From: an uncultured SAR86 cluster bacterium
GTDB taxonomy: Bacteria; Pseudomonadota; Gammaproteobacteria; Magnimaribacterales; Magnimaribacteraceae
NCBI GenBank assembly: GCA_902514295.1
Contig: CABXQE010000003.1
Location: forward strand, 1 to 64,000
DNA length: 64,000 nt
Direction: 5' to 3'
Below, piece after piece: positions 13,004-21,307 of this stretch; positions within the stretch are counted from its first letter, which is position 1, and the number at the start of each line of letters is the position of its first letter. The position numbers were made by a program, and so were the translations under genes. The notes below the pieces were generated by a model. The model made no database searches, was not told where the DNA came from, and was given only the letters and a program-made list of their open reading frames with translations.

Positions 13004-13510
13004 TTATTTAGAAGCCTTTTGTTTAATCATTTTTTTTCTAATCATCTCCCTTTTCAAGTTTGAAAGATAGTCAACCATCATCTTTCCCTCTAAGTGATCC
13101 ATTTCATGCTGTATTACCACTGATAGGAGGTCTTCAGCAATTAAAGTAAATTCTTTTCCATCTACGCCGAGCGCTTTTATTTCAACCGAAGTTGGCCGTT
13201 CAAGCTCTTCGTAGATTCCTGGAACCGACAGACATCCCTCTGAATAGGATTTATTTTCATCATTGATGATTGCGTTGATTCTTGGATTAATTAAAACCAA
13301 CGGATCATTCTTTTCGTTACTTACGTCTACAACAATAACTCGCTTATGGATGTCTACCTGTGTAGCAGCCAATCCAATGCCATTGCCATCGTACATTGTT
13401 TCTAACATGTCTTCAGATAGCCTAACCACAGAATCATCTACCTCTTTTACGGGTTCGGCAACAGTTCTTAATTTTGGATCTGGAAATATTAATATTTTTA
13501 AAGTAGCCAT
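13004..13510 (-). CDS. def: Peptide deformylase
   Basis: This iron or zinc hydrolase removes the N-formyl group from nascent proteins. All three family motifs are intact: [10 protein letters not shown] near residue 44, EGCLSVPG near 91 (metal-binding Cys) and [15 protein letters not shown] near 134 (HEXXH-type metal site). The 168 residues fit type I deformylases. It heads the def-fmt pair and is divergent from purE across a 49-base gap. Confidence 0.96.
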   Translation of the reverse strand: MATLKILIFPDPKLRTVAEPVKEVDDSVVRLSEDMLETMYDGNGIGLAATQVDIHKRVIVVDVSNEKNDPLVLINPRINAIINDENKSYSEGCLSVPGIYEELERPTSVEIKALGVDGKEFTLIAEDLLSVVIQHEMDHLEGKMMVDYLSNLKREMIRKKMIKQKASK

Positions 13511-13559
13511 GATTTAATTTCCATTATATTAGTATACAATTTTGCTTTTGGAGAAAATT

Positions 13560-14054
13560 GTGAGTGTAACTGTTTCAATAATTATAGGTTCCGAATCAGA
13601 CTTAGAGCTGGCTAACAAATGTGCCGATACTTTAAACTCTTTGTCTATAGCAAATTCAATACAGGTTTTGTCAGCGCACAGGACTCCTGGGTTGCTCGAG
13701 ACCCATGTAAGGGAGTGTGAGAGCGGAGGAACAAAAGTATTCATCGCCATGGCAGGTTTGGCCGCTCACCTTGCTGGTGCTGTTGCCTCAAAAACAGTCC
13801 TGCCTGTAATAGGAGTGCCTGGAGACGGCGGCCCACTAAGCGGAATGGATGCTTTGCTTTCAACCGTTCAAATGCCTAAAGGTATTCCGGTGGCAACGGT
13901 TGCTATAGGTTCAGCAGGAGCAACTAACTCAGCCTATCTAGCTGCGCAAATTCTAGGAATAGAATCCGATGAAGTAAAAAATGCTTTAGTTAAAGTAAGA
14001 GAAGAGGGCGTAGAAACGATCAAGAAATCTAACCAAAAGCTGGCTAATTCTTAA
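13560..14054 (+). CDS. purE: N5-carboxyaminoimidazole ribonucleotide mutase
   Basis: PurE converts N5-CAIR to CAIR in purine synthesis. The conserved IIIGSESDLELA near the start, the catalytic SAHRTP near 40, and the glycine-rich GVPGDGGPLSG and QMPKGIPVAT are present. I chose the GTG at 13560 because GGAG lies 6 bases upstream and the product then starts just before the family's usual SIIIGSESD. A TTG 18 bases upstream would add six unlikely residues. purK is not in this window. PurE is not part of the Pseudomonas origin-region order, so it is an insertion here. Confidence 0.94.
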   Translation: MSVTVSIIIGSESDLELANKCADTLNSLSIANSIQVLSAHRTPGLLETHVRECESGGTKVFIAMAGLAAHLAGAVASKTVLPVIGVPGDGGPLSGMDALLSTVQMPKGIPVATVAIGSAGATNSAYLAAQILGIESDEVKNALVKVREEGVETIKKSNQKLANS

Positions 14055-14061
14055 ATAAGAA

Positions 14062-14598
14062 ATGGACTCTCTGGGTTCAGTAGTAAACTCTTTAAAGAAA
14101 GGGGAAGTGATAGCTTACCCCACAGAAGGGGTCTGGGGTTTAGGGTGCGACCCATCAAATGAGAAAGCAATTACAAAGTTGCTAAATTTAAAAGGCCGCT
14201 CCAAAAGTAAAGGTTTGATTTTAATAGGATCAAGCCTTGAACAATTTTCTAAATTTATTGAAGTAGAAAAGTACAAAGACAAACTCCTTGAAAAGTGGCC
14301 CGGACATCACACTTGGCTTGTTCCCCCTAAACCGGAGACAAACAAACTTATAATTGGAAATAATGAAAAGATTGCATTAAGACTTAGCTCTCATAAACAA
14401 GTTATTGAACTGTGCGAAGAATTTAAAGGAGCTATTATTTCTTCATCAGCCAATAAAGAAAACTCTCCCACCCTGGGATCACCCGAGGAAATTAAAGGCA
14501 TTTTTCCCGACATAAAAGTATTAGTAGGCGAGTTAGGTGGGTTAAGTCACCCATCTAAGATTCAAGATCTCCTTACGGGCGAACTGATTAGAGGTTAA
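14062..14598 (+). CDS. tsaC: Threonylcarbamoyl-AMP synthase (TsaC/YrdC)
   Basis: TsaC makes threonylcarbamoyl-AMP for the t6A modification of tRNAs that read ANN codons. The YrdC fold shows GEVIAYPTEGVWGLGCDP near residue 14, KGRSKSKGLIL near 44, the KWPGHHTWLVPP block near 92 and a SSANKENSPT motif near 128. At 178 residues it is the short TsaC form without the Sua5 C-terminal domain. It lies 7 bases after purE and 10 before aroE. In Pseudomonas, tsaC also sits close to aroE. Confidence 0.92.
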   Translation: MDSLGSVVNSLKKGEVIAYPTEGVWGLGCDPSNEKAITKLLNLKGRSKSKGLILIGSSLEQFSKFIEVEKYKDKLLEKWPGHHTWLVPPKPETNKLIIGNNEKIALRLSSHKQVIELCEEFKGAIISSSANKENSPTLGSPEEIKGIFPDIKVLVGELGGLSHPSKIQDLLTGELIRG

Positions 14599-14608
14599 AA
14601 TCATTGTG

Positions 14609-15418
14609 ATGAAGAAATTTGCAGTTATAGGCAGTCCTATAGGTCATTCGCTATCTCCTAAAATACACTCTCTGTTTGCTGAACAGGCCGAGATTCAAAT
14701 TAATTATGAGGCGATTGAGATTATAGAAAATGATTTTAATTCTAGGGTTAAGCAATTATTTGAGGATGGTTATTCGGGGCTTAATGTGACTTTGCCATTA
14801 AAAGAAAAAGCCTTCCATTATGCCGACATGAAATCAGAAGACGCTCTTCTTGCTACATCGGTTAACACTCTTTTCATTAAAGATTCTATTGTGTGCGGCG
14901 AAACCACAGACGGTCGCGGCCTTCTGTTAGATTTAAAGTCCAAAGGAATAGAGATAGAAGGTTTAAATGTCCTTATTTTAGGTGCCGGGGGTTCAGCTAA
15001 ATCCGTTATACCAAGCTTACTATCGAGTAATCCAAATAGTCTTTCCGTAGTAAACAGGACGCCTGAGAAAGCTGCTGAACTTGTTAAGATTCATAAACAA
15101 AAAAACCCAGAAATAAATCAAATAGGAATTGATGAAAAAATACATCAAGAAATAGATCTAGTTATTAACTCTACTTCTGCGAGCACTCTGGGAGAGGAAC
15201 TAGCCTTACCCGAAGGAATTTTTGGACCTAAAACAACCTCATATGATCTTGCCTACTCTAAAGAAGCAACACCATTTAATTTAATGGCTAAGAAAAGAGG
15301 TGTTAAGAAAACCTATGACGGCCTGGGCATGTTAATAAATCAAGCAGCTTTAAGCTTCGAGATTTGGAATAAATTCAAACCGAATGTTAAAGGAATCGAC
15401 CTAAAGTTAAGGTCTTAA
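14609..15418 (+). CDS. aroE: Shikimate dehydrogenase
   Basis: AroE reduces 3-dehydroshikimate to shikimate with NADPH. The shikimate-binding block GSPIGHSLSPKIHS opens the protein, NVTLPLKEKAF carries the catalytic Lys near residue 65, and GAGGSAKSVIPSLL near 126 is the dinucleotide fold. The end has YDGLGMLINQAALSFEIW. I chose the ATG at 14609; a GTG directly before it is also possible. At about 269 residues it is normal. The three genes purE-tsaC-aroE look like one transcript. Confidence 0.95.
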   Translation: MKKFAVIGSPIGHSLSPKIHSLFAEQAEIQINYEAIEIIENDFNSRVKQLFEDGYSGLNVTLPLKEKAFHYADMKSEDALLATSVNTLFIKDSIVCGETTDGRGLLLDLKSKGIEIEGLNVLILGAGGSAKSVIPSLLSSNPNSLSVVNRTPEKAAELVKIHKQKNPEINQIGIDEKIHQEIDLVINSTSASTLGEELALPEGIFGPKTTSYDLAYSKEATPFNLMAKKRGVKKTYDGLGMLINQAALSFEIWNKFKPNVKGIDLKLRS

Positions 15419-15470
15419 CTTAGGTCAATTAATCTATTAAATCTAGGTGTTAAGCTTCTCGGCAATTTTG

Positions 15471-15499
15471 TTGTACGAGCATTATGAATAGTTTAAAAT
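15471..15499 (+). promoter_or_regulatory. Sigma70-type promoter of the cytochrome oxidase operon
   Basis: TTGTAC and TAAAAT are separated by exactly 17 bases, close to the sigma70 consensus. The start of transcription would fall near 15506, about 40 bases before coxB. This is the only good promoter in the 126-base aroE-coxB gap, and the genes from coxB to coxC follow closely. The bases after the -10 box are GC-rich (ACAGCCGC). Confidence 0.6.
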
Positions 15500-15544
15500 A
15501 CAGCCGCTTTCAAGTGCCTCCCAAAAAATATTAAATAAAGTTTG

Positions 15545-16696
15545 ATGACTTATATGAAGAAATTGGTAACAAAGTTAGTTCTAGTGATGTTTTCAACGCT
15601 TCCTTTTGTAATTTACTCTGCGGAAAATTCTGATTACAACATGCCTGTTGGGGTGACAGAAGTAAGTCAAAGTATTTTTGGACTTCACATGCTTATCTTT
15701 TGGGTGTGCGTAGTAATTGGGGTAATTGTGTTCGGAATAATGTTTTGGTCTATGTGGAAGTACAGGAAGTCAAAAGGAGCTGTTGCCGCAGATTTTGATG
15801 ATAATTTTTGGCTAGAAATAGGTTGGACTGTTGCGGCCACAGCTGTATTGATTTGGATGGCCGTCCCTTCGACTCAAGTAATGGTTCAAGCTTACGATGA
15901 TGCTGAAGGTGAAATTAACATATTGGTAACCGGGCATCAATGGAAATGGCATTACGAATACATGGAAGACGAGGTTAGTTTTTTTAGTAACCTTTCTACT
16001 AGTCAAGAGCAGATAGACAATAAAATTCCTAAAGGAGAATTTTATTTACTTGAAGTAGACGAACCTTTGGTCATACCAATAAATACAAGAGTAAGGTTTT
16101 TAATCACAGGGAATGATGTTATTCATTCCTGGTGGGTACCGGATTTTGCGGTTAAACAGGACGCAGTGCCTGGCTTTATAAACACCGCATGGACAAACGT
16201 ACCCGAGACTGGCATCTACAGAGGCGCATGCACAGAACTTTGTGGAATAAAACATGCCTTTATGCCCGTCGTGGTTAGGGCGGTAGAAATGGAAGAATAC
16301 GATGCTTTTATAGCAGAAAAAATGGTGTTAGCCGAAGCAGAGAGGATGCTTACATCAAAAGAATGGACTAAAGAAGAATTGATGGAAAGGGGCGAAAGCT
16401 TTTACATGACTAATTGTGTGGCCTGTCATCAGGCAAATGGAAAAGGAATACCGCCTGTATTTCCTGCATTAGAAGGAAGCGAGGTAGTTTTATCTGATAG
16501 CGCAAAACAGATAGAAATTTTAATGGACGGCATTCAAGGCTCAGCCATGCAAGCCTTTGGTGATTCATACAGTGAGGTGGATATAGCTGCAGTTATTACT
16601 TACACAAGACAGGCTTGGTCAAATGGTAAAAATGGTGATGGAGCAATAGTCACCCCCAAAGACATTGTAGATTACAAAAACAAAATAGATTTATAA
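15545..16696 (+). CDS. coxB: Cytochrome c oxidase subunit II with fused cytochrome c domain
   Basis: This is the CuA-bearing subunit that takes electrons for the aa3-type terminal oxidase. There is an N-terminal signal or hydrophobic segment, two membrane segments (about residues 28-55 and 73-95), then the periplasmic cupredoxin domain. CuA ligands are visible in HSWWVPDF and CTELCGIKHAFMP (first Cys near residue 229). A C-terminal cytochrome c domain carries CVACH near 291, making it a caa3-like subunit II. The ATG at 15545 was chosen; another Met three codons later gives a cleaner signal peptide. Confidence 0.93.
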   Translation: MTYMKKLVTKLVLVMFSTLPFVIYSAENSDYNMPVGVTEVSQSIFGLHMLIFWVCVVIGVIVFGIMFWSMWKYRKSKGAVAADFDDNFWLEIGWTVAATAVLIWMAVPSTQVMVQAYDDAEGEINILVTGHQWKWHYEYMEDEVSFFSNLSTSQEQIDNKIPKGEFYLLEVDEPLVIPINTRVRFLITGNDVIHSWWVPDFAVKQDAVPGFINTAWTNVPETGIYRGACTELCGIKHAFMPVVVRAVEMEEYDAFIAEKMVLAEAERMLTSKEWTKEELMERGESFYMTNCVACHQANGKGIPPVFPALEGSEVVLSDSAKQIEILMDGIQGSAMQAFGDSYSEVDIAAVITYTRQAWSNGKNGDGAIVTPKDIVDYKNKIDL

Positions 16697-16709
16697 AAGG
16701 ATGAGATAA

Positions 16710-18299
16710 ATGAGCACAGTAGTTGAAACGCACGATCACGACGGACACCACGGGCCCGCGAAAGGACTCACAAGATGGTTGTTTACTACAAACCATAAAG
16801 ATATAGGTACTCTTTATTTGTGGTTTAGTTGCCTCATGTTATTCATTGGCGGTGGCATGGCTATGGTAATAAGAGCAGAGCTATTCCAGCCCGGATTGCA
16901 GATTGTACAACCTGAATTCTTTAATCAGATGACCACCAACCATGGATTGATAATGGTTTTCGGAGTCATTATGCCCGCTTTCGTTGGTCTTGCTAATTGG
17001 ATGATTCCTATGCAAATCGGTGCTCCTGATATGGCCCTACCCAGGCTTAATAATTTAAGTTTTTGGCTTTTGCCTATGGCCTTTGGAATACTACTATCTA
17101 CGCTTTTCATGCCAGAGGGAGGACCTAATTTTGGCTGGACATTCTATGCTCCATTATCTACAACTTATGCGCCATCAACTGTTAACTTCTTTATATTTTC
17201 AGTGCACGTTATGGGAGTTTCTTCGATCCTTGGGTCGATCAACATAATAACCACAATCTTTAACATGAGAGCTCCTGGTATGGCGCTTATGAAAATGCCT
17301 CTCTTTGTTTGGAGTTGGTTAATAACAGCCTATTTATTAATAGCGGTTATGCCTGTTTTAGCAGGCGTTGTAACAATGATGCTAATGGACATAAATTTTG
17401 GAACCAGCTTCTTTAATGCTGCCGGAGGTGGAGACCCTGTTTTATTTCAGCACGTTTTTTGGTTTTTTGGGCACCCAGAGGTTTATATTATGATCCTCCC
17501 GGCTTTTGGAATTGTTTCTCATATAATTGAAACTTTCTCTAGAAAGCCAATTTTTGGATATTCTTCAATGGTTTACGCCATGGCATCGATAGCAATACTA
17601 TCTTTTGTTGTTTGGGCTCATCACATGTTTACTGTGGGGATGCCTTTAGCGGGTGAGTTATTCTTTATGTATTCAACTATGCTCATAGCTATACCCACAG
17701 GTGTGAAGGTATTTAATTGGGTAGCTACTATGTTTAGAGGTTCGCTGACTTTCGAAACACCAATGTTATTTTCAATAGGTTTTGTGACACTATTCACTAT
17801 AGGCGGCTTTTCAGGATTAATGCTTGCAATAGTCCCAGCCGACTTTCAATATCACGACACCTATTTTGTTGTAGCCCATTTTCATTACGTTCTAGTACCG
17901 GGCGCACTTTTTGGAATCATGGCAGGTGTTTATTATTGGTTACCTAAATGGACTGGAAATATGTATGACGAAACGTTGGGCAAGCTTCATTTTTGGCTCA
18001 CTTTTATTTCTGTAAACGTAACTTTCTTTCCAATGCACTTTGTTGGCTTGGCAGGCATGCCCAGAAGATACCCTGATTACGCTCTTCAATTCGCTGACTT
18101 TAACGCGATGATAAGCGTGGGAGCTTTTATGTTTGGAATTACTCAGTTGCTGTTTTTATTCATAGTTATAAAGACCATCAGGTCAGGGAAGCAAGCAAAG
18201 CCAGAAGTTTGGGAAGGGGCAGGAGATTTAGGTTTAGAGTGGACTTTAAGTTCGCCTCCTCCCTACCATTCTTTTACCGTTCAACCACAAGTTAAATAG
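16710..18299 (+). CDS. coxA: Cytochrome c oxidase subunit I
   Basis: This 12-helix subunit holds heme a and the heme a3-CuB centre where oxygen is reduced. The 529-residue protein has heme a ligand region MTTNHGLIMVFG, the CuB motif WFFGHPEVYI with the cross-linked His and Tyr, WAHHMFTVGM, and the DTYFVVAHFHYVL block with the a3 and a ligands. The N-terminus HDHDGHHG is His-rich. A Shine-Dalgarno-like AAGGATGAG precedes it. It lies 13 bases after coxB, as usual. Confidence 0.97.
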   Translation: MSTVVETHDHDGHHGPAKGLTRWLFTTNHKDIGTLYLWFSCLMLFIGGGMAMVIRAELFQPGLQIVQPEFFNQMTTNHGLIMVFGVIMPAFVGLANWMIPMQIGAPDMALPRLNNLSFWLLPMAFGILLSTLFMPEGGPNFGWTFYAPLSTTYAPSTVNFFIFSVHVMGVSSILGSINIITTIFNMRAPGMALMKMPLFVWSWLITAYLLIAVMPVLAGVVTMMLMDINFGTSFFNAAGGGDPVLFQHVFWFFGHPEVYIMILPAFGIVSHIIETFSRKPIFGYSSMVYAMASIAILSFVVWAHHMFTVGMPLAGELFFMYSTMLIAIPTGVKVFNWVATMFRGSLTFETPMLFSIGFVTLFTIGGFSGLMLAIVPADFQYHDTYFVVAHFHYVLVPGALFGIMAGVYYWLPKWTGNMYDETLGKLHFWLTFISVNVTFFPMHFVGLAGMPRRYPDYALQFADFNAMISVGAFMFGITQLLFLFIVIKTIRSGKQAKPEVWEGAGDLGLEWTLSSPPPYHSFTVQPQVK

Positions 18300-18308
18300 A
18301 GGTTAAAT

Positions 18309-18857
18309 TTGGAGATTAAGAAAACCGTAAAGAACTTACTTGGTATTGCTCTGGGTATGTTTGCCTTCGGCTTTGTTCTTGTCCCTATATACGATGTCTT
18401 TTGTGAAATAACTGGATTAAACGGCAAAGTAACCGGCCCCAGTTTTTTAAGTGAAGAGTCTCAAGCTATCACGGAGCAAAGAGAATTGCTTGTGCAATTC
18501 ATGACTCATAACAATGAATCAATGCCCTGGGAATTTGATTCAGAAAGATCTCAAATGAGGGTGCTGACCGGAAATCAATATGAGGCGATGTTTGTTTTTC
18601 ACAATAAAACTAGCAAGCCAATGGTCGGTCAGGTTATTCCAAGTGTGTCACCTGGGAGAGGAGCTGAATATTTTCATAAGACAGAATGTTTCTGTTTCGA
18701 ACAACAATTGCTCGCAGCAGGTGAAAGGATTGAATTACCTGTTAGGTTTATCGTGGACCCTGCACTCCCTAAAGAAATCGGATCTCTAAGTTTAGGTTAT
18801 ACCCTTTTTGATATAACTGACAGAATAGAAATAACTAAAGACTTAGCAAAATTATAG
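18309..18857 (+). CDS. ctaG: Cytochrome c oxidase assembly protein CtaG (Cox11)
   Basis: CtaG delivers copper to the CuB site of subunit I. A single N-terminal membrane anchor (about residues 10-28, GIALGMFAFGFVLVPIYDVF) is followed by a periplasmic immunoglobulin-like domain with the copper-binding ECFCFEQQ motif near residue 126. The start is a TTG at 18309, supported by AGAGGT six bases upstream and by the normal N-terminus. It lies between subunits I and III, the standard alphaproteobacterial and gammaproteobacterial order. Confidence 0.93.
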   Translation: MEIKKTVKNLLGIALGMFAFGFVLVPIYDVFCEITGLNGKVTGPSFLSEESQAITEQRELLVQFMTHNNESMPWEFDSERSQMRVLTGNQYEAMFVFHNKTSKPMVGQVIPSVSPGRGAEYFHKTECFCFEQQLLAAGERIELPVRFIVDPALPKEIGSLSLGYTLFDITDRIEITKDLAKL

Positions 18858-18870
18858 AGAGGAAATAAGA

Positions 18871-19788
18871 ATGTCAGACCAACCTTATTACGTTCCTGAA
18901 TCTAGCAAATTGCCATTCATGATGGCGATTACCATGCTTGTATTTATTATAGGCTCAGCCAAGACGGTCATTAATTTAGACAATCCTGACTCTAATGCTT
19001 ATCTAATACTTGTCGCCTTTTTCATAATGTTGTGGACAGTTATGTTTTTCTGGTTTCGTCAGGTTATTCAGGAGAATCACGCCGGATTAAACAACCCCAT
19101 GTTAAAGGACTCTTATGTTTACGGCATGGCCTGGTTTATTTTCTCTGAAGTTATGTTTTTCTTTGCATTCTTTTTTGCACTAGCATATATCAGAAATTTT
19201 GCGGTGCCTTGGCTAGGTGGAGAAGGCGAAAAAGCCATCTCCAATATTTTATGGCCAGGCTTCGAAGCCAGTTGGCCTCTTATGATTACACCTGACCAAG
19301 CAATATTTGAAGGCCCTAAAGAGGATATGTCACTTGCTACGGCCTATACGCATGGAGGTTTGGCTGGGGTTTTGGGATGGCTACCTTTGTGGAATACAGT
19401 ATTTCTATTAACTTCAAGTTTAACTGTTCATATAGCGCACCTCGGTTTAAAGAACGGTAACAGGAATCAGTTTAATATTTGGTTAGGGCTGACCCTTGTG
19501 TTGGGCTATATGTTTGTAATTGTCCAAGGGATAGAGTATTACGAAGCTTATTCACACATGGGCTTAACTTTGAATACAGGTATTTATGGAACAACCTTCT
19601 TTATGTTGACCGGCTTCCATGGATTCCACGTTTGTTTAGGGGCAATAATACTAACCATAATGCTCTTGAGAAGTTTAAAGGGACATTTCACTGCAGACGA
19701 CCATTTTGGTTTCGAGGCTGGCTCGTGGTACTGGCACTTCGTTGACGTGGTTTGGGTGTGCTTGGTTGCTTTCGTTTACGTAATGTAG
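18871..19788 (+). CDS. coxC: Cytochrome c oxidase subunit III
   Basis: Subunit III is a seven-helix membrane protein that stabilises the oxidase and its proton uptake. The 305 residues show FSEVMFFFAFFFALAY near 90, TAYTHGGLAGVLGW near 157, FFMLTGFHGFHV near 245 and the C-terminal GSWYWHFVDVVWVCLV. A clear GAGAGGAAATAAG ribosome site precedes the ATG. Its end is one base from the convergent DUF2909 gene, leaving no room for a terminator between them. Confidence 0.96.
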   Translation: MSDQPYYVPESSKLPFMMAITMLVFIIGSAKTVINLDNPDSNAYLILVAFFIMLWTVMFFWFRQVIQENHAGLNNPMLKDSYVYGMAWFIFSEVMFFFAFFFALAYIRNFAVPWLGGEGEKAISNILWPGFEASWPLMITPDQAIFEGPKEDMSLATAYTHGGLAGVLGWLPLWNTVFLLTSSLTVHIAHLGLKNGNRNQFNIWLGLTLVLGYMFVIVQGIEYYEAYSHMGLTLNTGIYGTTFFMLTGFHGFHVCLGAIILTIMLLRSLKGHFTADDHFGFEAGSWYWHFVDVVWVCLVAFVYVM

Positions 19789-19789
19789 C

Positions 19790-19987
19790 TTAGGTACCTG
19801 GTCCAATTTGTCCGGTAAGAAAACCATAAATAAGCGTTATAAAAAGCACTACGGCGATAGAAACCCTTGCACCCAAACTGTGTACCGTCCTTTTAGTGGA
19901 GCCGCCGTCTTTTATAAGGTAGAAAGCACCTCTGAAGAGGCTAATCAACATGGCAACTATTAGAAATAATATAAAATACTTGATCAT
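19790..19987 (-). CDS. Small twin-helix membrane protein (DUF2909-like)
   Basis: The 65-residue product has two hydrophobic helices, about residues 3-26 and 43-61, joined by a short loop with a KDGGSTKRT stretch. Size, helix spacing and position beside coxC and SURF1 match the DUF2909 proteins found in many gammaproteobacterial oxidase loci. Their function is not known; a role in oxidase assembly or stability is inference. It points opposite to the oxidase genes, and only 26 bases separate its start from that of SURF1. Confidence 0.8.
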   Translation of the reverse strand: MIKYFILFLIVAMLISLFRGAFYLIKDGGSTKRTVHSLGARVSIAVVLFITLIYGFLTGQIGPGT

Positions 19988-20013
19988 TTTAGAGGTGAGA
20001 ATTATACACTTCG

Positions 20014-20724
20014 GTGAATTTAAATAACATGAGAAACTTTAAACCGGGCAGAGCCATGACTATTTTCGTGGTTTTCTTTTTACCTGTTCTGTTATTCCTG
20101 GGCTCATGGCAAATAGTTAGGGGTTTGGACAAGCAGGAAATCTGGAGTTTAAATAATTTAAACAAATCTTTGCCAGTAATGACTGAGAGAGAAGCTCTTT
20201 CAATGAGCTTTGATGAAGCGGTCTATAGATCAGTGTTTCTAGACGGAAAGTTTGGAGAAGAGTCCTACCTTCTTGATAATAGATTATATAAGCAAGAAGC
20301 TGGTTACGAAGTCTTTTCTGTTTTTGAGTCCTTAAATAATAATATCTATATAGTTAATAGAGGTTGGGTCTCTAAAGAAGAGTTTAATGATCAGGAAATT
20401 TTAAAGAACTCTAGAATATCCATTGAAGGCATTTACTCTCCCTTTAGAAGGTTTGGTTTAAATTTATCTAATGAAACCCAAGCGTTGGGCTGGCCTAAGT
20501 TAGTTCAACAGCTCGATTATAAGGAAACGGTTTCAGATTTAGGAAAGGATATAAAAGAAGTCGTTATTCAGCTTTCTGCAGGATCTCCAGGGGCATACGA
20601 ACCAATTTGGCTGCCAGCAGAATTCAAACCTGCAAGGCACTATGGGTATGCAGTACAGTGGTTTGGGCTGGCTTTAGTTCTTGCTGGGTCTTACATTTAT
20701 TTTGGTTACAGGAAGGAAAAATGA
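20014..20724 (+). CDS. SURF1 family cytochrome oxidase assembly protein
   Basis: SURF1 proteins help insert heme a into the oxidase. Two membrane helices bracket a periplasmic domain: residues 15-33 (MTIFVVFFLPVLLFLGSWQ) and about 212-230. LDNRLYKQEAGYEVFSVF and VNRGWVS are family blocks, and HYGYAVQWFGLALVLAG is the usual C-terminal helix signature. The start could be the GTG at 20014 or the ATG at 20029; both give a normal N-terminus. The end overlaps the next gene by four bases (ATGA). Confidence 0.9.
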   Translation: MNLNNMRNFKPGRAMTIFVVFFLPVLLFLGSWQIVRGLDKQEIWSLNNLNKSLPVMTEREALSMSFDEAVYRSVFLDGKFGEESYLLDNRLYKQEAGYEVFSVFESLNNNIYIVNRGWVSKEEFNDQEILKNSRISIEGIYSPFRRFGLNLSNETQALGWPKLVQQLDYKETVSDLGKDIKEVVIQLSAGSPGAYEPIWLPAEFKPARHYGYAVQWFGLALVLAGSYIYFGYRKEK

Positions 20725-21305
20725 GTATTAGCAAAAAAAATTATGGAAGATTGATTGCTTCAATTATATTTTTAACACCTATCTTGGTCTTAACGATCAG
20801 CTCTGCATTTTATTACGGGGGCTATTCTCCGGAAGGCTCTGTGAATAAGGGCACTCTTTTAGAAGAGCCCATTCAATTAAACAACCTGGATTTGGCAGTA
20901 GACACTGGGCCGTTGGCTAATGAATTTCCTGGAAAGTGGACTGTCGTTCAATTTGTTAAAGGAGACTGTTTAGAGAATTGTTGGAAAACTCTTTACTCTT
21001 CAAGGCAAATCAACATAAGGTTGGCCAAAGACAGTTCTAGAATAGTTAGGTATTTAATATCTATTGGCTCCAATGAATTATCTTCATCTTCAGCAAGTAA
21101 AATAGAGAATGAATATCCTTTACTGAACCTAGGAACAATAAAATTAGACAATACTCCAAGCAAGGTAATAGAAAGACTTAAAGATTCTCCATACTTGCTT
21201 ATAGATCCTTTGGGGAATGGAATACTTATTTATGATTCCTCTCTTCCAAGTGGGGAGCTTTTACAAGACATAAAGAAGCTGTTACAAAACTCTAAAATTG
21301 GATAA
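20721..21305 (+). CDS. SCO-like membrane-anchored protein between SURF1 and CtaA
   Basis: The 194-residue product has one N-terminal helix (about residues 10-30) and a periplasmic domain. GKWTVVQFVKGDCLENCWKT near residue 76 resembles the start of an SCO or thioredoxin-like fold with a CX3C pair (C-LEN-C). ATG at 20721 overlaps the SURF1 stop and is preceded by AGGAAGGAAAA, so it is the right start although the frame is open further upstream. Proteins of this kind lie between SURF1 and ctaA in many gammaproteobacteria and are thought to aid oxidase assembly. The function is unproven. Confidence 0.75.
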   Translation: MSISKKNYGRLIASIIFLTPILVLTISSAFYYGGYSPEGSVNKGTLLEEPIQLNNLDLAVDTGPLANEFPGKWTVVQFVKGDCLENCWKTLYSSRQINIRLAKDSSRIVRYLISIGSNELSSSSASKIENEYPLLNLGTIKLDNTPSKVIERLKDSPYLLIDPLGNGILIYDSSLPSGELLQDIKKLLQNSKIG

Positions 21306-21307
21306 AT

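Noticed and set aside
20607-20720. Upstream extension of the SCO-like ORF into the SURF1 gene
   Set aside because: It overlaps the SURF1 C-terminal helix in another frame, and a strong ribosome site precedes the ATG at 20721.
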